DNA from: Pseudomonadota bacterium
GTDB taxonomy: Bacteria; Pseudomonadota; Gammaproteobacteria; Burkholderiales; Burkholderiaceae_C
Direction of reading: 5' to 3'
Length of the DNA stretch: 64,000 bases
Assembly: GCA_021808525.1 (NCBI GenBank)
Contig: JAKBBK010000006.1
Span: 17,477 to 81,476 of the forward strand
Below, one piece after another: positions 20,443 through 30,206 of this stretch. The position numbers and the translations under genes are program-made. How positions within the stretch are numbered: the first letter of the stretch is position 1; each line of letters starts with the position of its first letter. Under the pieces are notes generated by a model. That model did no database searches. It saw nothing but the letters and a program-made list of their open reading frames with translations, and was not told the origin of the DNA.

Positions 20443-22407
20443 TCAGCGTTCGTGCTTGCGCCTGGGCGCCGGGGCCTTCGCGCGCGGTGCGGCGGCACGC
20501 GCGGGGGCCCTTGCCGCGGCACCCGTGCGCGCCGGGGCGCGGTCGCGCGGCGCGGCGGAGCGCGGCGCCGGCGCGGCGCCCTCGTCCGCCGGCGCCAGCT
20601 GCAAGGGTCGACCCAGCACGCGCAGGCGTTGCAGCATGCGCAGCACCTCGCGCGGCATGTCGGCCGGCAGTTCCACCAGGCTGTAGTCGCGGCGGATCGC
20701 GATGTTGCCGATGCGGCTGTTGTCGAGCCCGGTCTCGTTGGCGATGGCGCCCACCAGGTTGCGCACTTCCACGCCGTGCTCGCGCCCGATCTCCACGCGG
20801 TAGGTGCTCAGCGCGCCCGGGGTCGCACGCCTGCGTCGCGGCTGCTCGTCGTCCTCGTGCGCGGCGCGCGATTGCTCGAAGTCCGACAAGGCCTGCTCGG
20901 CCAGCTGTTCCAGGCTGCGCGGCGCGCCGGCCGGCGCGGGCCGGGACGGCCGGGGCCGGGGCGTCTCGCCCGCGGCGCGGGCCTCGCGCACGGCGCGGCT
21001 CTGGTAGGGCTCGCGCACCGTCTGCGCGCGCGCCGCCTGCTCCTCGGCTCCCAGCAGCAGCGGCTTGCCGCCCTGCAGCAGGCTGGCCAGGGCAGCGGCG
21101 ATTTCCAGTGCCGGCACGTCGTGCTCGCGCTCGTAGCGCTCGACCAGGGCGAGGTAGGGGCGCAGGGCCTCGTCCTGCTCGCGCGCCTCGCTGATGCGCT
21201 CGAAAAAGCGCGCGGTACGCCGGTCGTTCACCGCCTCGACACTGGGCAGCTGCATCGGCTCGATGCGCTGGCGCGTAGCGCGCTCGATGGCCTGCAGCAG
21301 GTAGCGCTCGCGCGGCGTGACGAACAGGATGGCCTGCCCGCTGCGCCCGGCACGCCCGGTGCGCCCGATGCGGTGCACGTAGGACTCGGTGTCGGTGGGA
21401 ATGTCGTAGTTCACCACATGGCTGATGCGATCGACGTCCAGGCCGCGCGCCGCCACGTCGGTGGCCACGAGGATGTCCACCTGACCGTCCTTCAGGCGCT
21501 GCACGGTGCGCTCGCGCTGCACCTGCTGGATGTCGCCATTCAGCGCGGCGGTGGCGAAGCCGCGCGCCGCCAGTTTCTCGGCCAGCTCCTCGGTGGCCAC
21601 CTTGGTGCGCGCGAACACGATCATCGCCTCGAAGGTCTCGACCTCCAGGATGCGGGTCAGCGCATCGAGCTTGTGCATGCCGCTGACCATCCAGTAGCGC
21701 TGCTGCACCCCGGAAGCCGTGCGCGTGCGTGCCTTGATGGTGATCTGCGCCGGCTCGCGCAGGTGGCGCTGGGCGATGGCGCGGATGGCGCTGGGCATGG
21801 TCGCCGAGAACAGCGCCACCTGGCGCTGCGGGGGCGTGCTGGCGAGAATGCGCTCGACATCGTCGATGAAGCCCATGCGCAGCATCTCGTCGGCCTCGTC
21901 GAGCACCAGATGACGCAGGGAATCGAGCTTGAGGGTGCCTCGATCCAGATGATCGATGATGCGCCCCGGCGTGCCCACCACGACCTGGGCGCCCCGGCGC
22001 AGGGCCGCCAGCTGCGGCGTGTAGCTCTGGCCTCCGTAGACGGGCAGCACATGAAAGCCGCCCAGGTGCGAGGCGTAGCGCGAGAAGGCCTCGGCCACCT
22101 GGATGGCCAGCTCGCGCGTGGGCGCCAGCACCAGGGCCTGGGTCTCGCGGCGCGCCGGGTCCACCCGCGCCAGGATGGGCAGCGCGAAAGCCGCCGTCTT
22201 GCCGGTGCCGGTCTGCGCCTGGCCCAGCACGTCGCGCCCCTCCAGCAGGGGCGGGATGGTCGCCGCCTGGATGGGCGAGGGGCTTTCGTAGCCCACGTCG
22301 CGCAGCGCACGGAGCAAGGCCTCGGGAAGGCCGAGATCGGCAAAACCCACGCTGGGCTCGGAGGGCGGACCGTCGGGGACGGAGGACTGGGGTTCGACGT
22401 CGGGCAT
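20443..22407 (-). CDS. DEAD-box ATP-dependent RNA helicase (DeaD/CsdA-like) with basic C-terminal tail
   Basis: AQTGTGKTAAFALPIL, DEADEMLRMGF, SATMP, HRIGRTGRAG; ATG at 22407; Arg/Ala/Pro-rich tail. Confidence 0.94.
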   Translation of the reverse strand: MPDVEPQSSVPDGPPSEPSVGFADLGLPEALLRALRDVGYESPSPIQAATIPPLLEGRDVLGQAQTGTGKTAAFALPILARVDPARRETQALVLAPTRELAIQVAEAFSRYASHLGGFHVLPVYGGQSYTPQLAALRRGAQVVVGTPGRIIDHLDRGTLKLDSLRHLVLDEADEMLRMGFIDDVERILASTPPQRQVALFSATMPSAIRAIAQRHLREPAQITIKARTRTASGVQQRYWMVSGMHKLDALTRILEVETFEAMIVFARTKVATEELAEKLAARGFATAALNGDIQQVQRERTVQRLKDGQVDILVATDVAARGLDVDRISHVVNYDIPTDTESYVHRIGRTGRAGRSGQAILFVTPRERYLLQAIERATRQRIEPMQLPSVEAVNDRRTARFFERISEAREQDEALRPYLALVERYEREHDVPALEIAAALASLLQGGKPLLLGAEEQAARAQTVREPYQSRAVREARAAGETPRPRPSRPAPAGAPRSLEQLAEQALSDFEQSRAAHEDDEQPRRRRATPGALSTYRVEIGREHGVEVRNLVGAIANETGLDNSRIGNIAIRRDYSLVELPADMPREVLRMLQRLRVLGRPLQLAPADEGAAPAPRSAAPRDRAPARTGAAARAPARAAAPRAKAPAPRRKHER

Positions 22408-22483
22408 GGCTAGGAAGCTGGGACTTGGCTCGACATTGTGCGCCACGCGCTGGCGCCGTGGGCCGAAGGCCTGCGCGGCGGGC

Positions 22484-22509
22484 AAAAAAATGCCAAGCAC
22501 GCGGCTTGG
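22484..22509 (-). terminator. Intrinsic terminator downstream of the small secreted-protein gene
   Basis: Minus strand CCAAGC CGCGT GCTTGG CA TTTTTTT. Confidence 0.85.
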
Positions 22510-22570
22510 CCAAGGGGGGATCGGAAGCCCTGGGGTGTCTGCGCACCCCCGGGCGATGTTCGTGGCGGGA

Positions 22571-22813
22571 TCAGTGCATGCCGTCGCCCGCGGCCGCCGC
22601 GCCCTGTGCCTGGGAGCCGTGGGCCGCCTCGTGCTCGTGCCCCGCGCCCGCATGGGTCTGGACGCTGGCCTGGACCGGCGCGGCGGCCGCCTGGGCCTCG
22701 AGCTGGCTGGCCGCCGCGGCGGACTCCGGGGGCATGCCGGCCGCCTGCGCACCCGCCCACGCACAGCAGCCTGCCAGTGCGATGGTCAAGGTCTTCGAGC
22801 GGAACTGGATCAT
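22571..22813 (-). CDS. Small secreted His-rich protein (80 aa), unknown function
   Basis: MIQFRSKTLTIALAGCCAWAGAQAAGMPPES...THAGAGHEHEAAHGSQAQGAAAAGDGMH: signal peptide-like; GGGAG SD upstream; flanked by sigma-54 promoter and terminator. Confidence 0.6.
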   Translation of the reverse strand: MIQFRSKTLTIALAGCCAWAGAQAAGMPPESAAAASQLEAQAAAAPVQASVQTHAGAGHEHEAAHGSQAQGAAAAGDGMH

Positions 22814-22884
22814 GGTCGGAACTCCCTGCGGTAGCGGACCTTGCCGGGGCACGGGCCTGTGGACGGGTCTGCCGTACAGCTGAA

Positions 22885-22899
22885 GCAACCGGCATGCCA
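22885..22899 (-). promoter_or_regulatory. Sigma-54 (RpoN) promoter
   Basis: Minus strand TGGCATG-CCGG-TTGC (flanked C...TT), near-consensus -24/-12 element TGGCAYG-N4-TTGCW; about 70 nt upstream of the small ORF start. Confidence 0.75.
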
Positions 22900-22995
22900 G
22901 GTGAAATTTCCACCGTGAATTCGGGCACTTGGCGCATCTCCACCCACGCGCACCGGATTCCGGGGCCGCGCCCCTGGGGGATGGGGCAGGGTTTT

Positions 22996-23013
22996 TGTCG
23001 CCTGGCGCCGACG
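22996..23013. promoter_or_regulatory. Putative GlrR site 1, TGTC-N10-GACG
   Basis: TGTCGCCTGGCGCCGACG, 7/8 match to TGTC-N10-GACA. Confidence 0.55.
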
Positions 23014-23058
23014 CTTTGGAGCCCCAGAGGCCAAATCGGCGCCGATCCAGGCCTTTTT

Positions 23059-23076
23059 TGTCGCCGTGGAGCGACA
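23059..23076. promoter_or_regulatory. Putative GlrR site 2, TGTC-N10-GACA
   Basis: TGTCGCCGTGGAGCGACA, perfect match to the reported enterobacterial GlrR consensus; 63 bp from site 1. Confidence 0.65.
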
Positions 23077-23119
23077 GGGCGCACCGGCCCCGAGTCTTCC
23101 CGGCGACTGCGGCGCCGAA

Positions 23120-24465
<1,346 letters not shown>

Positions 24466-24469
<4 letters not shown>

Positions 24470-25152
24470 CGGACGGCCCCCTTCGGCGGCACGGGCTTCG
24501 GGGCGCGCTCCTGGCTACGGTTCTGCAATTGCACCTCCAGGTTCTTGATCTGGCCGATCTTGTCCTCCAGGTCGCCGACCTTGCGGTTCGCCTTGGCGAG
24601 ATCGGCGCGTGCCTGCGCCAGCTCCACGGTCTGCAGGCTCAGGCGCTGCAGCACGCGGATGAACTGGCGACTGGCGCGGTCCTCGGTCTGGAAGTCCAGA
24701 CCTTCTAGCAATTCGTGTGCCTGCGTCGCCTCCTCGCTGGTCGGCGCGGCCCGCGCGATCAGCAGATAGGCCAGCTCCAGGCGCTGCTCCGGGCGGCGGC
24801 GCGGGCCCAGGGCCTGCAGTTGCTGCTGGCGCAGATTGGCGGCCGCCTGGGTCATGGCCGAGACCTCGCGCAGCATGTCGGCGATGGCCTGCATGCGCAG
24901 GGGGCCGGTTCCGGGACGCAATTCGACGCTGTCAGGCGACAGGGGCGCCGCCGGGGAACCGGCCGGAGCCTGGAGATCCGCGCCGCCGCGTTGCACGGCA
25001 ACCGGACTCTGCGCGCTGGATGCCTGCATCGGCTCGGCCCCATGGGCGCCCGGTCGCGGCGCGGCGCAGGCGCCGAGGCAGGCGGCCAGCACCAGGGGCA
25101 AGGCCCGCACAAGCGGGCGCGAGCCGCGCGAGGAAGACGCTGGAAGGGTCAT
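24466..25152 (-). CDS. QseG/YfhG-like lipoprotein
   Basis: Lipobox LVLAACLGAC; lies between the kinase and sigma-54 regulator as in the glrK-qseG-glrR operon. Confidence 0.7.
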
Positions 25153-26657
25153 GGTCGGGAAGGCGTGGAGTTCCGGGTCGGGGCCGCGAAAGCCGCCGGG
25201 ACGGGGTCGTGCAGGTGCGGCAGGCGCACGCAGAAGCAGGCGCCGCTGGATTCGGATTTTTCACACAGCCGGATCTGTCCGCCGTGAAGCGCCGCGTATT
25301 CCTGCGCGATGGCCAGGCCGAGCCCGTTGCCTGGCGCCGCGCCCGCGGGCTGGCGCATGCCCTGGAAAAAAGGCTCGAACAGGTGCTCCCGGTCCTGCTC
25401 GGCCACGCCGGGGCCGTCGTCGCTGACACTGACCGTGACGGCCTCGCCATCGTCGCGCAGGCGAATGCGCACGATGCCCGCGGCCGGACTGAAGCGCATG
25501 GCGTTGATCAGCAGATTCTCGAACAGGGTGTCGAGCTTGCCCTGGTCCGCCTGCAAGGCGGTGGCCTCGCCGTCGATCTGCACGGCGACGTGCTTGGCCC
25601 GCAGCGCCAGCTCGTTGCGGCGAACCAGCGAGGCCAGCAATTCGTTCAGGTTCACCCCGGCCGATACCAGGGGATCCAGGCGGCGTTGCGCGCGGCTGTA
25701 GTCGATGAGGTTCTCGATGCGCTGCTGGAGATCGCGGGCGTTGCCGCGCATGATGGTTCCGATCTCGCGCTGCTGCGTGCCCAGGGGCCCCGCCACGCCG
25801 TCGAGCAGCAGCTCGACGCCCTCGCGCAGGGAAGCCAGCGGGGTCTTCAGCTCATGCGACACATGCCGGAGGAAGCGCTGCTTCTGCTCGTCGGTCTCGC
25901 GCAGGCGCCTGCGCAGCCAATCCAGTTGATGGCCCAGTTGCACCAGGTCGCGCGGACCGCGCACCTGCGGCTGGGGCTGCAGGTCGCCGGCGCCGAGCTT
26001 GCGGATGGCCTGATCGATCTGGCGCAGCGGGCGCGTGAGCACCCAGGACAGCAGGGCCGCGATCAGCGCCGACAGCAGCAGGGCCGCCCCGGCCTGCAGC
26101 AACAGCGCCGCGCGCAGGGTGCGGGACTGACGCCCCAGTTCGCCGACCTGGCGGTCCACCAGCAGGTTGCCGGCATTCAGGATGCGGTCGATGCTGGAAG
26201 CCAGCGCGGCGAAACGAGGCGCGAAGGCATCGAAGCGCGGAAGATCCGCGGGGCCCGCGCCGCCGAGCTCCTCGTACAGCGCGGCCTCCGCGGCGCCGAT
26301 GCGCTGCAGCCGGGCCTGTTCCAGCGCGTCGAAGGGCATGGTGCGCAAGGTGCGCAAGTCGCCTTGCAGGGCCTGATGGGCATCGCGCATGCCCACGCGC
26401 AACTGCGGGTCCTGCAGCACGTAGTACTGGCCCGCGGCGCGCTGCAGGGCCGACAGATCCTCCGAGGCCTGGCGCGTGGCGCGGGTGACGTCGACGGTGA
26501 TGCGAATCGCCTCGCGGGTCTGCAGCGCCAGGCGCTGCTGCGCGTAGGCGGTGTAGAGCATGCCCACGACCAGCGGCAGCATGACCAGCGCGAAGGCGGC
26601 CAGCAGCAAGGCGTGGAAGGAACGTGGATAAGGCGGAGACGGAGACTTCAGCGACAT
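25149..26657 (-). CDS. Sensor histidine kinase, GlrK/QseE-like
   Basis: Two TM segments, HAMP-like region, FLRHVSHELKTPLASLREGVELL H-box, N/G boxes (NLLINAMRFSPAAG; DDGPGV; GNGLGLAIAQEY). Confidence 0.9.
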   Translation of the reverse strand: MSLKSPSPPYPRSFHALLLAAFALVMLPLVVGMLYTAYAQQRLALQTREAIRITVDVTRATRQASEDLSALQRAAGQYYVLQDPQLRVGMRDAHQALQGDLRTLRTMPFDALEQARLQRIGAAEAALYEELGGAGPADLPRFDAFAPRFAALASSIDRILNAGNLLVDRQVGELGRQSRTLRAALLLQAGAALLLSALIAALLSWVLTRPLRQIDQAIRKLGAGDLQPQPQVRGPRDLVQLGHQLDWLRRRLRETDEQKQRFLRHVSHELKTPLASLREGVELLLDGVAGPLGTQQREIGTIMRGNARDLQQRIENLIDYSRAQRRLDPLVSAGVNLNELLASLVRRNELALRAKHVAVQIDGEATALQADQGKLDTLFENLLINAMRFSPAAGIVRIRLRDDGEAVTVSVSDDGPGVAEQDREHLFEPFFQGMRQPAGAAPGNGLGLAIAQEYAALHGGQIRLCEKSESSGACFCVRLPHLHDPVPAAFAAPTRNSTPSRP

Positions 26658-26719
26658 GGGCGACGGCGAACCGGGCGCGGCGCGCCCCCGGGGCGCGCTC
26701 GAGGCCATTATCCCCGGCT

Positions 26720-27598
26720 TCAGGGCGTATGCGCGTCCAGCACGAAGCGCCCCGCCCCCTCCTGCCCCAGGGCCTCGGCCAGCCAGGGCCCGGCCTCGCG
26801 CAGCGCCTGTGGCAGCCCGAAAGGGGGATTCAGCACGAACATGCCGCTGCCCATCAAGCCGAAGCCGTCGGCGCGCGGCGGCGCGGTCCAGAGTTGCGCA
26901 TCCATCCATGCACCCGGCGCCAGCGCCCGCAGGCGCCGGGAAAGGCGCTGGGACTCCAGGCTTTGCAGCATCGGGTACCACACCAGGTACACGCCGGTGG
27001 CGAAACGCTCCAGCGCGTCGCGCAAGGTCGCTAGCAGGCGCGTGTAGTCGGCGTCGAGCTCGTAGGAAGGGTCGATGAGCACCAGCGCACGGCGCGAGGG
27101 GGGTGGCAGCACCGACCTGAGCTCAGCGAAGCCGTCCGCCTGACGCACCGTGGTCTGGCGCCGGCGGGCGAAGGCCGACTGCAGGGCGCGGAAATCGGCG
27201 GGGTGCAGCTCGAACAGGCGCATCGGATCGTCCGCGCGCAACAGCCCCGCGGCCAGCAGCGGCGAGCCCGGCGCGACGCGCAAGGCCCCGTCGGGATTGA
27301 GGCCCAGCACCGCGCGCAAGTAATCGAGTACGGCCTCGGGCAGCTGGCCGGAGGCGCCGTCCACCAGCGCGTGCTGCACGTCCTCGCGCTGCCACAGACG
27401 ACCCACACCTTCCATGTACTCCGCCAGGCGCTGGCTCATGCGCTCGCCCAGCTGGTAGCTGCCGGCCCCGGCATGGGTGTCCACGTAGCTCAGCGGCTTG
27501 GGCTTGGCCAGCAGCAGGTGCAGCGCGCGCAGCAACACCACGTGCTTGAGTACGTCGGCCGGATTGCCGGCATGGAAGGCGTGGCGGTAGGCGAGCAT
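26720..27598 (-). CDS. rlmJ: 23S rRNA (adenine(2030)-N(6))-methyltransferase RlmJ
   Basis: MLAYRHAFHAGNPADVLKHVVLLRALHLLLAKPKPLSYVDTHAGAG; IDPSYE catalytic motif. Confidence 0.95.
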   Translation of the reverse strand: MLAYRHAFHAGNPADVLKHVVLLRALHLLLAKPKPLSYVDTHAGAGSYQLGERMSQRLAEYMEGVGRLWQREDVQHALVDGASGQLPEAVLDYLRAVLGLNPDGALRVAPGSPLLAAGLLRADDPMRLFELHPADFRALQSAFARRRQTTVRQADGFAELRSVLPPPSRRALVLIDPSYELDADYTRLLATLRDALERFATGVYLVWYPMLQSLESQRLSRRLRALAPGAWMDAQLWTAPPRADGFGLMGSGMFVLNPPFGLPQALREAGPWLAEALGQEGAGRFVLDAHTP

Positions 27599-27684
27599 CG
27601 GATCGGCGCAGGGCGGGCAAGGCGCAACTGTAGCGCCGTCACGCTCCGCTCCGACAAGAGGCTGGCCCAGCAAGGCCTTGCGAT

Positions 27685-27903
27685 CTACCGGGTCGGGGCC
27701 AGGGAGCAATGGCCGGCATCCGCGGCCGGGCCGTTGCCCAGGGCCAGGGGCATGGGCTCGTCGAAGCGACGGTGCGGCGTGCTGGCGTGCCAGTCCAGGG
27801 CCAGCAAGACCAGTACCACGGCCCACAGCAGCCAGGCACGCCAGGCCGCGCGCAGCCTGCGCAGGGCGGAGCAGGACGCAGAGGACGGGCGCTCGTGTCG
27901 CAT
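27685..27903 (-). CDS. Small single-TM hypothetical protein
   Basis: MRHERPSSASCSALRRLRAAWRAWLLWAVVLVLLALDWHASTPHRRFDEPMPLALGN...; immediately follows the YeeE/YedE gene. Confidence 0.45.
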   Translation of the reverse strand: MRHERPSSASCSALRRLRAAWRAWLLWAVVLVLLALDWHASTPHRRFDEPMPLALGNGPAADAGHCSLAPTR

Positions 27904-27905
27904 GC

Positions 27906-29057
27906 TCAGACTCCCACGCCCAGACGCTCGCGCAGGCGAACCCCGAGCAGGCTGCCGGCGAAGGCGCAGGCGAACCAGACCCACCCGTGCAGGGAACCGG
28001 TCGCGATGCCCGAGAAATAGGCCCCCACGTTGCATCCGAAGGCCAGGCGCGAGCTGTAGCCCATCAGCAGCCCGGCCGCGATCGAGGCCACCCAGGCCCT
28101 GGGCGGCACGCGCAGCCTGGGGCACAGGCGGCCGCCGCGTTGCGCGGCCAGCAAGGCGCCGAACAGCATGCCCAGGTCGGTGATGCTGGTGTTGTCGGCC
28201 AGCACGCTGGCATGCAACTGGGCCTGCTGCACCGGCAGGCCGTAGAAGGCGTTGTGCGAAAGGTTCACGCCGAGAGCCTGCACGATCTTCGCGCCCCACA
28301 GGCCCAGGCCGTAGACGATGCCCCAGGGCTGCCCGGCCACGACCAGGTTGAGCGCGCCCAGCACGCCCAGAGCGACCGCGGCGATCCAGACCGCCGAGCC
28401 CTTCCAACGCCGCGGCGAGCCGGGGCGCCGCAGGCGCCACAGCAGCGCCGCCAGCAGGGCCAGCACGCCGAGCTGCAGCGCCAGGGTTCCCGCCGCGCCC
28501 AGGCGATGCACCAGGGAGACCGGCGGCAGCGCGCCCAGGCTCAGCCAGGCCGGCAGTTGCGCCGACCCGGCGAAACTGCCGAACACGAAGGCCGGCAGCA
28601 CGGCCAGGCTCACCGGATGCCCGAGCCCCGCCTTGTACAAGGTGCCCGAACCACAGCCGTCGGCGATCTGCATGGAGGCGCCGAACACGAAGGAGCCGAT
28701 CAGCAGGCTCCAGGACAAGGGCCCGTCGGCTCCCTGCAGTTCGGGATGCGCGGCCAGCAGGGGCACGCTCAGCACCATGCACACGGCGATGGCCAGGAAC
28801 TGGGCCAGCAGGCCCGTGGGGTCGCGATGGGTGATCCACACCCGCCATCCGGTCGTGAACCCGAAGCTGCCGGCGGCCAGCGCCACGCCCAGTCCCACGC
28901 CGATGCACCAGAGCAGGCCCTGGCGCCAACCCACCAGCCAGGTGGTGGCGAGGAAGCCGACGGCCGCCAGGGCGAGCAGCAGCGCCTGGGTGGAACGCGC
29001 GCCCGGGCTGCGTGCCGCGCTCAGCGGGAATGCCAGGTCTGCTTGAGTTGCGCCCAT
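27906..29057 (-). CDS. YeeE/YedE-family sulfur (thiosulfate) transporter
   Basis: GASMQIADGCGSGTLYKAGLGHPVSL and GYSSRLAFGCNVGAYFSGIATGSLHGWVWF Cys motifs; multi-TM. Confidence 0.9.
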   Translation of the reverse strand: MGATQADLAFPLSAARSPGARSTQALLLALAAVGFLATTWLVGWRQGLLWCIGVGLGVALAAGSFGFTTGWRVWITHRDPTGLLAQFLAIAVCMVLSVPLLAAHPELQGADGPLSWSLLIGSFVFGASMQIADGCGSGTLYKAGLGHPVSLAVLPAFVFGSFAGSAQLPAWLSLGALPPVSLVHRLGAAGTLALQLGVLALLAALLWRLRRPGSPRRWKGSAVWIAAVALGVLGALNLVVAGQPWGIVYGLGLWGAKIVQALGVNLSHNAFYGLPVQQAQLHASVLADNTSITDLGMLFGALLAAQRGGRLCPRLRVPPRAWVASIAAGLLMGYSSRLAFGCNVGAYFSGIATGSLHGWVWFACAFAGSLLGVRLRERLGVGV

Positions 29058-30112
29058 AGTTGATCGCTGCGGGAAGGAACGTGGGTCATCGGCTCGTCGT
29101 GACGCGACCAGTCGACCATGGAGCCGGGGTACAGGCGCACCCCCGGCCGGTGCAGGAGTTCGGACAGGACGAACCAGTTGGTGGCCGCCCAGTGCCCGGT
29201 GTTGCAGAAGGAGATGGTCTGCCGGGCCTGTTGCTCCTGCGCCGGCAGGCCGCTGGCGATGGCGCGCAGCACGGCGGGTGCGGGAAGCGCGCCGCCGCCT
29301 TGGGGGAACCAGCGCAGGTTGTTGAAGTCCACCGAGCCGGCGATGGTACCCGGCGCCACGGCCGCCGGAGCCTTGGCCTTGCCTTGCCAGAAGGCGACGG
29401 GGCGCGCGTCGAGCAGCACCCGCGAGGCCTCGGGCGCGCGCGTGGCCTGCAGCACCTGCGCGCGCGTGGCCAGCAGCGCGGCGTCCGGATGCGCCACGAA
29501 ATGCGAGGGCACGATCCGCGGCGTCGCGGTCTGCAGCCCGCCCAGTCCGGCGTCCTTCCAGGACTGCATGCCGCCGTTGAGTATCGACAAATGACCCATG
29601 CCCAGCCATTTCAGGGTCCAGTACACGCGGGCCGGAGCGCCGAAATCGCTGGGATTGTCCCCGGCGGACACCAGCACCACCTGGTCCGTGTCGCGCAGGC
29701 CGAGGCTGCGCACGAGTCGCACGAAACCCTCCACGGGCAGCAGCTTGCCGGGGTTGTCGGCGCCCGAGCGCCAGCGCGCGTAGGGGGCGTTCACCGCGCC
29801 GGGCAGGTGGCCGGCGGCATAGGCGTCGGGGTCGCGCAGGTCGACGATGCGCAGCGCAGCACCCTGCCGCAGCAGGGCCTGCAGCTGCGCCGGCTGCAGC
29901 AGCGGGCCCGGCGCCTGGGCCTGCGTGGATACGCCAGCCCGGGCGCCCGGGTCCGCGGGAGCCGCGCCGGAGGGCTGGCTCAAGGCCCAGGAGGCCATCG
30001 CGACCGCCGTCGCGAGCAGGCGCCACAGGCGACGGCGGGATTCGCCGGGGGATGTTCGAAGGGCAGATCCGCGAGGAGAAGACGCGCGAGAGGAGGACGC
30101 AAACAGGTTCAT
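29021..30112 (-). CDS. Secreted sulfurtransferase with two rhodanese domains
   Basis: IVDLRDPDAYAAGHLPGAVNAPY; active-site FCNTGHWAATNWFVLSEL; signal-peptide-like N-terminus. Confidence 0.88.
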   Translation of the reverse strand: MNLFASSSRASSPRGSALRTSPGESRRRLWRLLATAVAMASWALSQPSGAAPADPGARAGVSTQAQAPGPLLQPAQLQALLRQGAALRIVDLRDPDAYAAGHLPGAVNAPYARWRSGADNPGKLLPVEGFVRLVRSLGLRDTDQVVLVSAGDNPSDFGAPARVYWTLKWLGMGHLSILNGGMQSWKDAGLGGLQTATPRIVPSHFVAHPDAALLATRAQVLQATRAPEASRVLLDARPVAFWQGKAKAPAAVAPGTIAGSVDFNNLRWFPQGGGALPAPAVLRAIASGLPAQEQQARQTISFCNTGHWAATNWFVLSELLHRPGVRLYPGSMVDWSRHDEPMTHVPSRSDQLWAQLKQTWHSR

Positions 30113-30161
30113 CGCGACATTCTGATACACGCCTGCGCGTGAACGAAGGACACTTTTCGCA

Positions 30162-30190
30162 TTCGCTTATGACCCGTGGAAATAAGCGAA
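30162..30190. promoter_or_regulatory. Inverted repeat TTCGCTTAT-N11-ATAAGCGAA
   Basis: Perfect 9-bp arms in the clsB-end / rhodanese-start intergenic region; not followed by a T-tract. Confidence 0.45.
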
Positions 30191-30206
30191 CCCGGCCCCG
30201 GGGTCT

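Noticed and set aside
19270-22413. 1047-aa plus-strand ORF opposite the SpmAB and helicase genes
   Set aside because: Antisense shadow ORF in high-GC DNA; composition (His/Gln/Arg/Gly-rich) is non-protein-like and the minus-strand genes carry clear family motifs.
23059-23076. TGTCGC...GCGACA hairpin considered as the glrR terminator
   Set aside because: In the direction of glrR transcription it is followed by an A-tract, not a T-tract; a protein-binding site is the better explanation.
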